From Mesorhizobium sp. (lineage in GTDB: Bacteria; Pseudomonadota; Alphaproteobacteria; Rhizobiales; Rhizobiaceae), in NCBI GenBank assembly GCA_004020875.1, contig SAPZ01000008.1, positions 186,001 to 250,000 on the forward strand: a DNA stretch of 64,000 nt. The letters run 5' to 3'. The translations under genes and the position numbers were made by a program. Shown in pieces: positions 53,276-61,338 of the stretch. The notes under the pieces are model-generated. The model was not told the DNA's origin. It saw nothing but the letters and a program-made list of their open reading frames with translations, and ran no database searches. Each line of letters opens with the position of its first letter. Position 1 is the first letter of the stretch.

Positions 53276-53710
53276 ATGCTGCGCCGTGACATTTTCCGTG
53301 CCGGCCTTGCCGGCGCTGCTGGTCTTTTCGGCCTGAGCCGGGCAAACGCGGCAACGAGTGAGGAAAGTCTGAAGGTCGCCTATCACCTCAGCGACACTGA
53401 CAAGGTCAATTTCGTGCTCGGCAACATCAAGAACCACTATGAAGGCACTGGCGGCAATGTCGATATTGTCCTGGTCGTGCACGGCCCGGCACTGGCCGCC
53501 TTCAAAGCCAAGGGCGCTTCCGGCGCCATTTCAAGCCGCTTTGCTGGGCTCGTCCAGCAGGGCCTTGTCCCGCAAGCCTGCGGCAACACCCTGCATAGCA
53601 TGGAGATCACGCTGACCGACCTGCTGGCGGGCTTCGAGCTTGCTGAAAAGGGCGGCGTTGTGAAGCTCGCCGAACTGCAGCGGCAAGGCTATGTCTATCT
53701 CAGGCCCTGA
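53276..53710 (+). CDS. Exported DsrE/F-like protein
   Basis: A 144-residue protein with a DsrE-type alpha/beta fold: strand VAYHLSDTDKVNFVLGNIKN, VDIVLVVHGPAL, and the conserved cysteine C102 in PQACGNTL, the position that carries sulfur in related proteins. Unlike cytoplasmic DsrE proteins it has an N-terminal signal (MLRRDIFRAGLAGAAGLFGL) with an Arg-Arg motif, suggesting Tat export and a periplasmic sulfur role. ATG 53276 has CGGAGG upstream. Possibly co-expressed with the SDR 85 bases downstream. Confidence 0.82.
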   Translation: MLRRDIFRAGLAGAAGLFGLSRANAATSEESLKVAYHLSDTDKVNFVLGNIKNHYEGTGGNVDIVLVVHGPALAAFKAKGASGAISSRFAGLVQQGLVPQACGNTLHSMEITLTDLLAGFELAEKGGVVKLAELQRQGYVYLRP

Positions 53711-53794
53711 ACGCGACCGCACTTGAACACGCCAACACTTGTACGACAGGCCGGCAATGGCCTACGAAAGACGGCAACCCGGAGGACGGCCGAT

Positions 53795-54568
53795 ATGACG
53801 ACACTTGCCATTCCCGATCTTGCTGGCAAGGCGGTGCTGGTCACCGGCGCCTCGACTGGCATAGGTGCAGCACTCGCCCGCGCTTACGCGGCGCAGAAAT
53901 GCCGTGTAGCGCTGCACTACAATGCGAGCCGTGCGCCCGCCGAAACCGTGGCCGAATCCATCCGTGACGACGGCGGCGAGGTGTTTCTGGTCCAGGGCGA
54001 TTTTTCGATACCTGCCGACGTCGAGCGTGTGGTCGAAGAGAGCGCAAACCATTTCGGCCGGCTCGACGGCCTCGTCAACAATGCCGGCGGCATGCTCGGG
54101 CGCGTCGCCTATGCCGATCAGGACGAAGCGCATTACGACGCCGTGATGGACCTCAATGCCCGCTCTGTCTTGACCGCCTCGCGCAAGGCGATACCGTGGC
54201 TGAAGCGCCAAGGCGGATTCATCATCAACACCACCTCGATCGCCGCGCGCAACGGCGCCGGCGGTGGCGCCGGCCTCTATGGTTCGTCGAAAGCCTTCGT
54301 CTCCAACGTGACGCGCGGTATGGCGAAGGAACTGATCGGCTTCGGCATCCGCGTCAACGCGGTGGCGCCCGGCACGATCCTGACGCCCTTCCACGAACGC
54401 TATTCGAGCGCCGAGCAGATCAAGGCGATGGTCGCGACCATTCCGCAGGGACGCGCCGGAACGGCCGAGGACTGCGTCGGCGCCTATCTGTTCCTTTCGT
54501 CCGATCTGCTGAGCGGCTACATCATCGGCCAGGTGATCGAGGTGAATGGCGGCCAGTTGATGCCGTGA
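53795..54568 (+). CDS. Short-chain dehydrogenase/reductase
   Basis: A 257-residue classical SDR. NAD(P) motif TGASTGIG (17-24), NNAG at 95-98, and catalytic S148, Y162 and K166 (YGSSK). ALHYNAS after strand 2 has an Arg nearby (SRAPA), which favours NADPH. Substrate unknown. ATG 53795 has GGAGG ten bases upstream; the longer frame to 53723 overlaps the DsrE tail region and lacks SDR sequence. Followed by an ABM protein in the same direction. Confidence 0.9.
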   Translation: MTTLAIPDLAGKAVLVTGASTGIGAALARAYAAQKCRVALHYNASRAPAETVAESIRDDGGEVFLVQGDFSIPADVERVVEESANHFGRLDGLVNNAGGMLGRVAYADQDEAHYDAVMDLNARSVLTASRKAIPWLKRQGGFIINTTSIAARNGAGGGAGLYGSSKAFVSNVTRGMAKELIGFGIRVNAVAPGTILTPFHERYSSAEQIKAMVATIPQGRAGTAEDCVGAYLFLSSDLLSGYIIGQVIEVNGGQLMP

Positions 54569-54619
54569 GCTGGCGATTGCATACTTGATTGAGCGTGCAA
54601 CCTGGAGGGAGATCATGGC

Positions 54620-54931
54620 ATGTACGGACTGATCGGCAAGATGCGGGCGGCGCGCGGCCAGCGCGATGCGGTCATGGACGTGCTGCGCGAAAGCACCGCC
54701 GCGCTTCCCGGGTGCCTGAGCTACATCATCGCCACCGATCCCGCCGACGCCGATGCCGTCTGGGTCACCGAAGTATGGACCGACCAGGCGAGCCACAAGG
54801 CCTCGCTGCAATTGCCGGAAGTCCAGGCAGCGATCGCCAAGGCGCGCCCCTTCATCGCCGGCTTCGAATTCCAGATCGAGACCCATCCGGTCGGCGGCTT
54901 TGGACTTCCTGCGCCGGAAAAGGCCGGCTGA
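54620..54931 (+). CDS. Antibiotic biosynthesis monooxygenase (ABM) domain protein
   Basis: A 103-residue dimeric ferredoxin-like protein. The ABM pattern is visible: MYGLIGKMRAARGQRDAVMD, LPGCLSYIIATDPADADAVWV, EVWTDQASHKASLQLPEV. Such proteins act on quinone-type substrates or heme, or have a regulatory role. ATG 54620 has GGAGGGAG eight bases upstream. It follows the SDR by 51 bases and may form an operon with it, possibly modifying a common aromatic compound (inference). Confidence 0.85.
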   Translation: MYGLIGKMRAARGQRDAVMDVLRESTAALPGCLSYIIATDPADADAVWVTEVWTDQASHKASLQLPEVQAAIAKARPFIAGFEFQIETHPVGGFGLPAPEKAG

Positions 54932-55050
54932 CCGCCTCGACACGGATTGTCCGCGAAAAGCGGGTTCGCATTTGTCTGCGTGAGGTCTGAGAGCCGGACA
55001 TGGACTCTTCGCCGGAGCAACCATACCAGGACCAGGAGCCGGCCGAGCGC

Positions 55051-55214
55051 ATGGCGACCAGCCCGAGTGGCATGGACAGCGCGCCATCATCGCCGCCGCG
55101 GCGCGGAACGTCGACATCTCCTTCGTCATGGCATTGCAGTCGGCAAGCGTCCTGCTCGTGCTGTTCATTGGGCCAAGCGTAGCCAGGCTGGTGGCGCGAA
55201 ACGTCAGGGCCTGA
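55051..55214 (+). pseudogene. Remnant of an AbrB-family membrane transporter gene
   Basis: Two frames together read as the C-terminal end of an AbrB-type (PF05145-like) membrane protein. Frame one has MATSPSGMDS at 55051-55080. Frame two from 55083 has AIIAAAARNVDISFVMALQ, then a hydrophobic helix LLVLFIGPSVARLVARN and a stop at 55212. In intact members SPGGMDSVAIIAA is continuous, so one codon is damaged at about 55081. The rest of the gene upstream is gone. The remaining 54932-55050 and 55215-55245 hold no gene. Confidence 0.55.
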
Positions 55215-55245
55215 TCCGCGCTATTGCAAGGCGGGAGCGAGGAAA

Positions 55246-56016
55246 ATGCCGATGAACCGTCGCGTGAATGCCGTTGATCTTTCCGGCCGCGTCGCTGTGG
55301 TGACCGGCGGCGCGCAAGGCATCGGCCTTGCGGTGGCGCGGCGCCTGTTGTCGTCGGGCGCCAGCGTGGCCATCTGGGACGTCGACCAGGCCGCAATGGC
55401 CAAGGCCGTAGCCGAACTCGCTCCTCTTGGCCGGGTCGAGGCCATCCTTTGCGACCAGTCGCAGATCGAGGCCGTCGATCGCGCCGCCACCGAGACCGAG
55501 CGGACGCTTGGCCCCGTCGATCTTCTCGTCAACAATGCCGGCATTGCCGGGCCGGCGGCGACCGTGGTCGACTACGATCCCGCCGCCTGGCGCCAGATCG
55601 TCGATATCGATCTCAACGGCGTCTTCTATTGCTGCCGGCGCCTGATGCCCGGCATGGTCGCGCGCAATTACGGCCGTGTCGTCAACATCTCCTCGGTGGC
55701 CGGCAAGGAGGGTAATCCCAACGCCGCCGCCTATTCGGCCGCCAAGGCCGGCGTGCTGGCGCTGACCAAATCGCTCGGCAAGGAGCTCGCCGGATACGAC
55801 ATCGCCGTCAACGCGCTGACGCCCTCGCCCGCGCGCACCCGCATTCTGGAGCAGCTCACCGAGGCCCAGGTCGCCTACATGCTCGGCAAGGTGCCGCGCG
55901 GCCGTTTCGTCGAGGTCGAGGAGGCGGCCGCCATGATCGCCTTCATGCTGTCGGACGAGAACTCCTTCACCACCGGCGCCATCTTCGACCTCTCGGGCGG
56001 TCGTACCACCTACTGA
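55246..56016 (+). CDS. Short-chain dehydrogenase/reductase (3-oxoacyl-ACP-reductase-like)
   Basis: A 256-residue classical SDR with TGGAQGIG (20-27), Asp after strand 2 in AIWDVD (favouring NAD), NNAG at 96-99, and S150, Y163 and K167 (YSAAK). Many such enzymes are named FabG-like, but the substrate is open. ATG 55246 is used; a second ATG at 55252 has better spacing to GAGGAAA. It is preceded by the AbrB remnant and convergent with a LysR gene. Confidence 0.9.
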   Translation: MPMNRRVNAVDLSGRVAVVTGGAQGIGLAVARRLLSSGASVAIWDVDQAAMAKAVAELAPLGRVEAILCDQSQIEAVDRAATETERTLGPVDLLVNNAGIAGPAATVVDYDPAAWRQIVDIDLNGVFYCCRRLMPGMVARNYGRVVNISSVAGKEGNPNAAAYSAAKAGVLALTKSLGKELAGYDIAVNALTPSPARTRILEQLTEAQVAYMLGKVPRGRFVEVEEAAAMIAFMLSDENSFTTGAIFDLSGGRTTY

Positions 56017-56030
56017 CCACCCCCGGGGAT

Positions 56031-56918
56031 CTATCGCCCGGCAGCAAGCCGCTCGGGCAGGAAATCGACGAAAACGCGCACCTTCGGCGAGAGGTGGCGG
56101 TTGGACGGCCATAGCATGCGGAACTGACCGCGGCCGTCGACATGATCGTCGAGCACGGTTCGCAGCCTTCCGTCATGCAGCCCCTCCCGCACCAGGAAAT
56201 CGGGCATGCAAGCTATGCCGAGCCCGGCTAGCGTCGCGCCCTTCAGCGCCTCCATGTTGTTGCATGTCAGCATAGAACGGATCTGCGGCGCGGCGCTTCC
56301 GGTGATGAACGGCCATTGCAGGAGCCTGCCGCTGTTCAGGAAACGGAAATGGATGCCGAAATGCGCCGGCAGATCCGCCGGCGTGGCTGGGGTGCCATGC
56401 CGATCGAGATAGGACGAGGCCGCGCACAAGATCATGCGAAAGGGCGCGACCGGCCTCGACACCAATCGTGAATCGGGCAGCTCGCCGCTGCGGATCGCGA
56501 CGTCGATACCCTCTTCGATGACATCGACGATGCGATCGTTGAAATCGATGTCGAGCTCGATCTCGGGATAGCGGGCCATGAATTCCGACAGCACCGGCAA
56601 CAGCAGGTGATAGGTGACGATCGGAGTCGAGATGCGCAGCCGCCCATGCGGCGTCTCGCGTGTCCGCGACAGCATCGCCTCGGCGTCGTCGATGTCGTCG
56701 AGAATGCGGCGTACCCGCTCGTTGAACAGCTTGCCCTCCTCGGTCAGGCCGATGCGCCGCGTGCTACGCTGCAGGAGCCGCACCCCGAGCTCCTGCTCGA
56801 GCCGGGCGACGCTCTTGCCGACGGCGGAAGCGGAGATGCCGAGCGCCCGCCCCGCGCTGACGAAACTGCCGAACTCGGCGGTGCGGGCAAAGGCAAGAAG
56901 GCCGTTGAGACGATCCAT
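56031..56918 (-). CDS. LysR-family transcriptional regulator
   Basis: A 295-residue regulator: winged helix LNGLLAFARTAEFGSFVSAG with ISASAVGKSVARLEQELG (about 5-62), effector domain of the substrate-binding type from GRLRISTPI (near 92). It belongs to the CrgA/DhlR-like subgroup. Divergent from the MFS exporter gene, with 144 bases between starts containing CATTCCGG (56941-56948) and a partly complementary CCGGAAATG. Regulation of the exporter is the probable role. Confidence 0.9.
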   Translation of the reverse strand: MDRLNGLLAFARTAEFGSFVSAGRALGISASAVGKSVARLEQELGVRLLQRSTRRIGLTEEGKLFNERVRRILDDIDDAEAMLSRTRETPHGRLRISTPIVTYHLLLPVLSEFMARYPEIELDIDFNDRIVDVIEEGIDVAIRSGELPDSRLVSRPVAPFRMILCAASSYLDRHGTPATPADLPAHFGIHFRFLNSGRLLQWPFITGSAAPQIRSMLTCNNMEALKGATLAGLGIACMPDFLVREGLHDGRLRTVLDDHVDGRGQFRMLWPSNRHLSPKVRVFVDFLPERLAAGR

Positions 56919-57062
56919 CGTGTGAATCCATTCGAGCGTTTCATTCCGGTATAACTGGAGATTTAATACTATTTTGCCGGAAATGTCGCTGCCCTATCTT
57001 TTGGTGCGATCGGCGCCGCCAGTGAAGGCATGCCGGCAACCCCGTCTCGGATAGGAAAATCC

Positions 57063-58586
57063 ATGACTTTGATGACCAGAACCGGCTCCGCCGGCAGATG
57101 GCTTGTGCTGCTGTCGGTCTGCCTTGCCGCCATGTCGATGCCTTTGAGCTTTACCGGCCCCGCCGTGGCGCTTTCGCGCATCGCCGCCGATCTCGGCGGC
57201 AGCCCGCTCGCGCTCAACTGGGTGACCAATGCCTTCATGCTGACCTTCGGTGCCGGCCTGATGGCTGCCGGAGCATTGGCCGACAACCATGGCCGAAAGC
57301 GGATCTTCCTCGCCGGCCTCGCCGCCTATGTTCTTGCCGCGCTGGGCTGCATGCTGGCGCCGGACATCGTCTGGTTCGACATGTTCCGTGCCTTGCAAGG
57401 CATAGGCGGCGCCGCTGATTTCGCCGGAGGCGCCTCCGCGCTCGCGCAGGAATTCGACGGGCAATCGCGGCTGCGCGCCTTCAGCTTCCTCGGCACCAGC
57501 TTTGGCATCGGGCTCGCCTTCGGCCCTGTCGCCTCCGGCCTGCTCATCGATACATCCGGCTGGCGCGCGATCTTCCTTCTGGTGGCGGCGCTGGCGATTG
57601 CCGCAGCCGCGCTCGGCCTGCGCACCGTCACCGAATCGCGCGACCCGCAAGCAACCGGGCTCGACTGGGCGGGAGCCGGCACTTTCACCGTCGCGCTTGC
57701 CGCGCTGACCTACGGCGTGCTGCAGGCGCCGCAGAGCGGCTGGGCCAATCCCTTCGTTCTCGCGCTCCTTGTCGTGGCTGCCGTCGGTTTTGCCGCCTTC
57801 GTCATTGTCGAGCGGCGCGTGCGTCGGCCGATGCTGGACCTGACGCTGTTCCGCTTCCCGCGTTTCGTCGGCGTCCAGTTCCTGGCCGCGGCACCCGCCT
57901 ATGCCTTCGTCGTCCTGCTCGTGCTCCTGCCGATCCGCTTCATCGGCGTTGAGGGGATGAGCGAGATCAAGGCCGGGCAATTGATGATCTGCCTGTCCGG
58001 CCCGCTGCTGATCTTGCCGCTGCTGGCCGGCCAGGCGGCGCGCTGGATCGCTCCGGCCACGATCTGCGGCGTCGGTCTGCTCGCCGCCGCGGCCGGCCTT
58101 GTCTGGCTGAGCCGCGTGCCCGCGGCCGCCGGCGCGCTGGTGGCCCCGCTGGTCCTGATCGGCATCGGCATCGCCTTGCCCTGGGGGCTGATGGACGGAC
58201 TGGCGGTCAGCGTCGTGCCGAAGGAACGCGCCGGCATCTTCAACACCACCCGTGTCGCCAGCGAGGGCGTGGCCCTGGCGGTCGTCATGGCGGTCTTGTC
58301 CGGTTTCGCGGCCACGCAGCTCGGCGCCCAAGGGCTGGCCTCACCCGCCGAAGCGACCGCGGCGGCACAGCTGCTGGCAACCGGCAATATCAGCGAAACG
58401 GTGCAACACCTGCACTTGGCCGACGCCAGTGCCCTCATCCAGGCCTACGAGACGGCTTTCGACCGGCTGCTCGTCGTGCTGGCCACGATCACCGTGCTGA
58501 CCGCCATTGTCGTCTTCCTCGGCCTGCGTCGCGTATCGGCGTCGGAACAAGACGTCGCGCCTGTCCCGGCCTGCCAGGAAGGCTGA
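57063..58586 (+). CDS. MFS drug exporter (DHA2 family, 14 helices)
   Basis: A 507-residue proton-coupled exporter with 14 hydrophobic helices. Motif A in loop 2-3 reads GALADNHGRKRIF (near 70), and motif C in helix 5 lies near GTSFGIGLAFGPVASGLL (near 146-163). DHA2 proteins expel drugs, dyes or amphiphilic metabolites. I chose ATG 57063 because AGGAAAA lies upstream; ATG 57030 is in frame but has no ribosome site. Divergent from the LysR regulator. Followed by a terminator-like hairpin. Confidence 0.9.
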   Translation: MTLMTRTGSAGRWLVLLSVCLAAMSMPLSFTGPAVALSRIAADLGGSPLALNWVTNAFMLTFGAGLMAAGALADNHGRKRIFLAGLAAYVLAALGCMLAPDIVWFDMFRALQGIGGAADFAGGASALAQEFDGQSRLRAFSFLGTSFGIGLAFGPVASGLLIDTSGWRAIFLLVAALAIAAAALGLRTVTESRDPQATGLDWAGAGTFTVALAALTYGVLQAPQSGWANPFVLALLVVAAVGFAAFVIVERRVRRPMLDLTLFRFPRFVGVQFLAAAPAYAFVVLLVLLPIRFIGVEGMSEIKAGQLMICLSGPLLILPLLAGQAARWIAPATICGVGLLAAAAGLVWLSRVPAAAGALVAPLVLIGIGIALPWGLMDGLAVSVVPKERAGIFNTTRVASEGVALAVVMAVLSGFAATQLGAQGLASPAEATAAAQLLATGNISETVQHLHLADASALIQAYETAFDRLLVVLATITVLTAIVVFLGLRRVSASEQDVAPVPACQEG

Positions 58587-58600
58587 CGTCAGCCAAGGCA

Positions 58601-58628
58601 GGGCATCCGGCTTCTGGGCCGGACGCCC
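58601..58628. terminator. Hairpin between convergent MFS and SnoaL-like genes
   Basis: GGGCATCCGGC and GCCGGACGCCC pair at 10 of 11 positions across a six-base loop, 14 bases after the MFS stop. No T-run follows, so efficiency is uncertain. Confidence 0.5.
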
Positions 58629-58646
58629 GGCTTGACGCGCCAGGCT

Positions 58647-58964
58647 TCAGCTGATGACCAGGCTTGCGATCCGGTCGCCGTCGAGCGTGAAGGCCATGTC
58701 GCCCTCGCCGTTGAAGCCATTGCCGGTCACGGCGACGCGCGTGTGGTAGACGCTGTCGCGCTGCACGACGTTGACGATGCGAAGATTGGATTGCACACCG
58801 ATATTGTCCGACCGGTTCCACTGCGCGATCCCGTCGCGGCCATGGAAATCGCGACCCCAGTCGCTGAGGAAAGCCTTCTCGGTAAACGTGTCGAGAAAGG
58901 CTTCAGTATCGCCGGCATTGGTGGCTTCGACAAAGCGGCGGATCGGGTCTGGCGTGGTCATCAA
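58647..58964 (-). CDS. SnoaL-like / NTF2-fold protein
   Basis: A 105-residue cone-shaped alpha+beta barrel protein of the SnoaL/NTF2 superfamily: helix PIRRFVEATNAGDTEAFLDTF, then GRDFHGRDGIAQWN and a strand-rich end. Members may be cyclases, isomerases or binding proteins in small-molecule metabolism. Its start overlaps the esterase stop by four bases (58961-58964), so it is the last gene of the ATP-grasp operon, where it may act on the same product. Confidence 0.82.
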   Translation of the reverse strand: MMTTPDPIRRFVEATNAGDTEAFLDTFTEKAFLSDWGRDFHGRDGIAQWNRSDNIGVQSNLRIVNVVQRDSVYHTRVAVTGNGFNGEGDMAFTLDGDRIASLVIS

Positions 58965-59737
58965 TCCAGCCTGTGCATGAGATCGTCATCCAGCCAGCGG
59001 CCGAAGAAATAGACGAGCTGCTTGTGCCACCAGGGCCAGTCATGGCTAACGTCGCCGCCCCAATAGTCGACCCAGGCGGGAATGGATTTGTCGCGCAGCA
59101 CCTGTTCCAGTTCGCGCGTCTCGACCAGCATGCGCTCTTCCCAGGCGCCCTGCCCGCAGCAGAAGATCAGCCTGAGCGCCCTCAACCGCCCAAGCAGCTT
59201 CTGGTCGACGATGCCCGGCAGATAGTCGAGCGGCGAGTTGAAATAAATGTTGCCTTCCAGCGCCCGACCGAAGAAGTCGCGTGCCGAATAGACGCCCGAT
59301 AGCGAGATGACGCCGCTCGCCAGTTCCGGGAAGCGGAACACGAAATTCGATGAATGGTACCCGCCCATCGAGCAGCCGCTGAACAGCGGCTTGAGATTGC
59401 GCCCGCCGTTAGCGCTGGCCGCGATCGCCTGCAGCTCCGGCAGCGCCTCTTCGCGCACATAGCGGAAATAGGCCTCGTGCCGCGCGATGCGGTGCGCTGC
59501 GTCGGCATGTTTGTTGAAGAATGATTCCGAGTCGATGCCGTCAAGCGTGAAGAGCTGGATGCGGCCGGTGTCGATGAACTCGGCAAGCGCTGCGACCCCG
59601 CCCGAATCCTCGAACTGGTAAAACCGTCCCTGCGAGGTCGGGAACACCACCACCGGCCGCCCGGCATAGCCGTAGCGCTTGTATTCCATGTCGCGGCCGA
59701 GATTGCGGGCATGGCCCTTGTGATAGGAAACGTCCAT
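58961..59737 (-). CDS. Putative alpha/beta-hydrolase esterase
   Basis: A 258-residue hydrolase of the esterase D / antigen 85-like type. The nucleophile elbow is FSGCSMGGYHS with S123; likely acid and His lie in the last third, for example VSHDWPWWH near 237. The N-terminal KGHARNLGRDMEYKRYGYAG resembles stand-alone esterases encoded beside ATP-grasp ligases. No signal peptide. ATG 59737 has AAGGCC upstream and lies four bases after the ATP-grasp stop. Substrate unknown; the pairing suggests hydrolysis of an ester made or used by the ligase. Confidence 0.87.
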   Translation of the reverse strand: MDVSYHKGHARNLGRDMEYKRYGYAGRPVVVFPTSQGRFYQFEDSGGVAALAEFIDTGRIQLFTLDGIDSESFFNKHADAAHRIARHEAYFRYVREEALPELQAIAASANGGRNLKPLFSGCSMGGYHSSNFVFRFPELASGVISLSGVYSARDFFGRALEGNIYFNSPLDYLPGIVDQKLLGRLRALRLIFCCGQGAWEERMLVETRELEQVLRDKSIPAWVDYWGGDVSHDWPWWHKQLVYFFGRWLDDDLMHRLD

Positions 59738-59741
59738 CGGC

Positions 59742-60908
59742 TCAGGCCTTTTCCGCGTGGATATAGTCGACGGCTTGGCGTAGCGCCTTCTGGTCCTTCG
59801 AACGCAGCTGGTAGGCGTAATTGCCCATGGCGCGGCTGAAGACCTCTTCGATGGCCTGATGATGGACGATCTTGTCGCCATGGGCGGCTAGCACGTCCGC
59901 ATGGCTGTGCAAATAGTCGATATGGCGTTTGCGGCTGGCATAGGCGGTGAAATACTTGCCCTTGTATGGGCCGCCGGCCGCATCCTTGACCACCATGTCG
60001 GCCCAGGCGGCATAGACGTCGATGTCGAAGGTGTAGTTGATGGCGTCCGTCATCCAGGCGCCGGGCGGGCGCATGTTGACCTCGAGCGCGATGACGCGCT
60101 TGTCCTTGGTCTCGAACAGTTCGATGTGGAAGAAGCGCTCGCGCACGTCGAACGCTTTGAGGATCTTGCGCCCCGCCTCCTCCACCGCGGGCGCGATTTC
60201 CGGGAAGCAGGTGTAGCTCATGTGGCGGTCCTTGTTCACCGCGTCCATGATGCTCTGGTCGTAGCGGTGGCTGGCCGCTAGCACAACCTCGCCGTCGCGG
60301 TTGACCAGCCCATCGAAGGTCACCACCAGCCCCTCGATGAACTTTTCCATGACGAAGGTGACGTCCTCCGGCTTGTCCCTGAAGAACTGATCGAGCTCCC
60401 TGGCGTTGGAGATTTTGAAGGTGTTGGAGGCGCCGGAGCCGGAATCCGGCTTGACCACGACCGGGTAGCCGACACGGCGGATGAAGGTCATGGCGCCGGC
60501 ACGGTCGGAGCATTTGCGCTGCGGAATAGTCTCGACACCGCTCTTGCGGAAGAAGGCGCGCATGCGGCTCTTCCGCTTCAAATTCTTCACGAAGTCGAGC
60601 TTGGTGCCGTAGATGTTGAAGTCGGTGCGGATGTTGGCTTCGAGTTCCAGCCAATGCTCGTTGAGCGACTCGAAGCGGTCGATCCGGCCCCATTTGTGGA
60701 TGAAGTGACCCATCGCCCGGAACACGGCATCGTAATCTTCCATGTCGGCGATGCGGTAATATTCCGATAGCGCGGCCTTCAGCTTGCCGTTCAGGGTCTC
60801 GTAGGGCGCGTCACCAATGCCGAGGACTGTCGCGCCAGCCTTTTTCAGCCGATCGCAGAAGTCGGCGCCGTTGGCCGGGAAATGCGGCGAGAAGAACACG
60901 AAATTCAT
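59742..60908 (-). CDS. ATP-grasp ligase (carboxylate-amine ligase type)
   Basis: A 388-residue ATP-grasp enzyme that should join a carboxylate to an amine or thiol through an acyl-phosphate. N-terminal Rossmann-like domain (FVFFSPHFPANGADFCDRLK), ATP-grasp core with VVVKPDSGSGASNTF (near 152-166), FVMEKFIEGLVVTFDGL (near 186), FHIELFETKD and the metal-binding ALEVNMRPPGAW (near 272-283). The C-terminal 100 residues form the lid. Substrates cannot be told. ATG 60908 has GGGGAGGGG upstream; the longer frame is spurious. First gene of the operon with the esterase and SnoaL-like protein, divergent from the leuA leader. Confidence 0.9.
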   Translation of the reverse strand: MNFVFFSPHFPANGADFCDRLKKAGATVLGIGDAPYETLNGKLKAALSEYYRIADMEDYDAVFRAMGHFIHKWGRIDRFESLNEHWLELEANIRTDFNIYGTKLDFVKNLKRKSRMRAFFRKSGVETIPQRKCSDRAGAMTFIRRVGYPVVVKPDSGSGASNTFKISNARELDQFFRDKPEDVTFVMEKFIEGLVVTFDGLVNRDGEVVLAASHRYDQSIMDAVNKDRHMSYTCFPEIAPAVEEAGRKILKAFDVRERFFHIELFETKDKRVIALEVNMRPPGAWMTDAINYTFDIDVYAAWADMVVKDAAGGPYKGKYFTAYASRKRHIDYLHSHADVLAAHGDKIVHHQAIEEVFSRAMGNYAYQLRSKDQKALRQAVDYIHAEKA

Positions 60909-61075
60909 GGACGACCCCTCCCCGGCGCCTCGTTCGGCACCCAAGCTTTCGGAACCAAGTCTGGCGCATTAACGAGGTCTGGGGAAGACGCCAGTGCCGG
61001 CGACCAGACCAGGTTCGGCGCATTCGCCCCTGCGCACGCTTGCCTCCGGCGGGCCACTCCTGTAAGAGAGCCGCC

Positions 61076-61195
61076 ATGACCTCGCGCGTTCGCCCAGTCG
61101 CTTCTTCTCGCCCCGGCTTTGCCGGCGAGACCGCGCGCGCGCTCGCTTCGACCCTGCTTCTTCTCGGCCTTATCGGCGATCGCCGGGTTCGCTGA
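61076..61195 (+). CDS. Candidate leu leader peptide upstream of leuA
   Basis: A 39-residue frame (ATG 61076, stop TGA 61193-61195) ends with STLLLLGLIGDRRVR: four consecutive Leu codons (CTG CTT CTT CTC at 61154-61165) and another Leu two codons later. AAGAGAG lies about seven bases upstream of the ATG. A strong hairpin begins exactly at the stop and leuA starts 143 bases later. This matches the layout of a leu attenuation leader, but no run of Ts follows the hairpin and the peptide has no known relative to my knowledge. Confidence 0.4.
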   Translation: MTSRVRPVASSRPGFAGETARALASTLLLLGLIGDRRVR

Positions 61196-61242
61196 AGGAG
61201 CGCCCGGCGGTCGATACCCGCCGCGTCAGGCGCATGCTCCTT
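61195..61242 (+). promoter_or_regulatory. Strong nested hairpin in the leuA 5' leader
   Basis: AAGGAGCGCC (61195-61204) pairs with GGCGC (61229-61233) plus TCCTT (61238-61242), enclosing CGGCGG with CCGCCG. It occupies the space between the Leu-rich frame and leuA. It could be a terminator without a U-tract, a sequestering stem, or an RNA-processing site. Confidence 0.4.
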
Positions 61243-61338
61243 GGCAAAGTCATAATCAAGCGAATGAAATTCTGGTAGAGGCGACGCTCGCCATTAATCC
61301 GCCCAAGGCGAACATACGAGCCGCCCGGAGAAGAGACG

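Noticed and set aside
61231-61275. Mini-frame MLLGKVIIKRMKFW as a leuA leader peptide
   Set aside because: Only two Leu codons, its start overlaps the hairpin, and no terminator follows; the 39-codon frame at 61076 is the better candidate.
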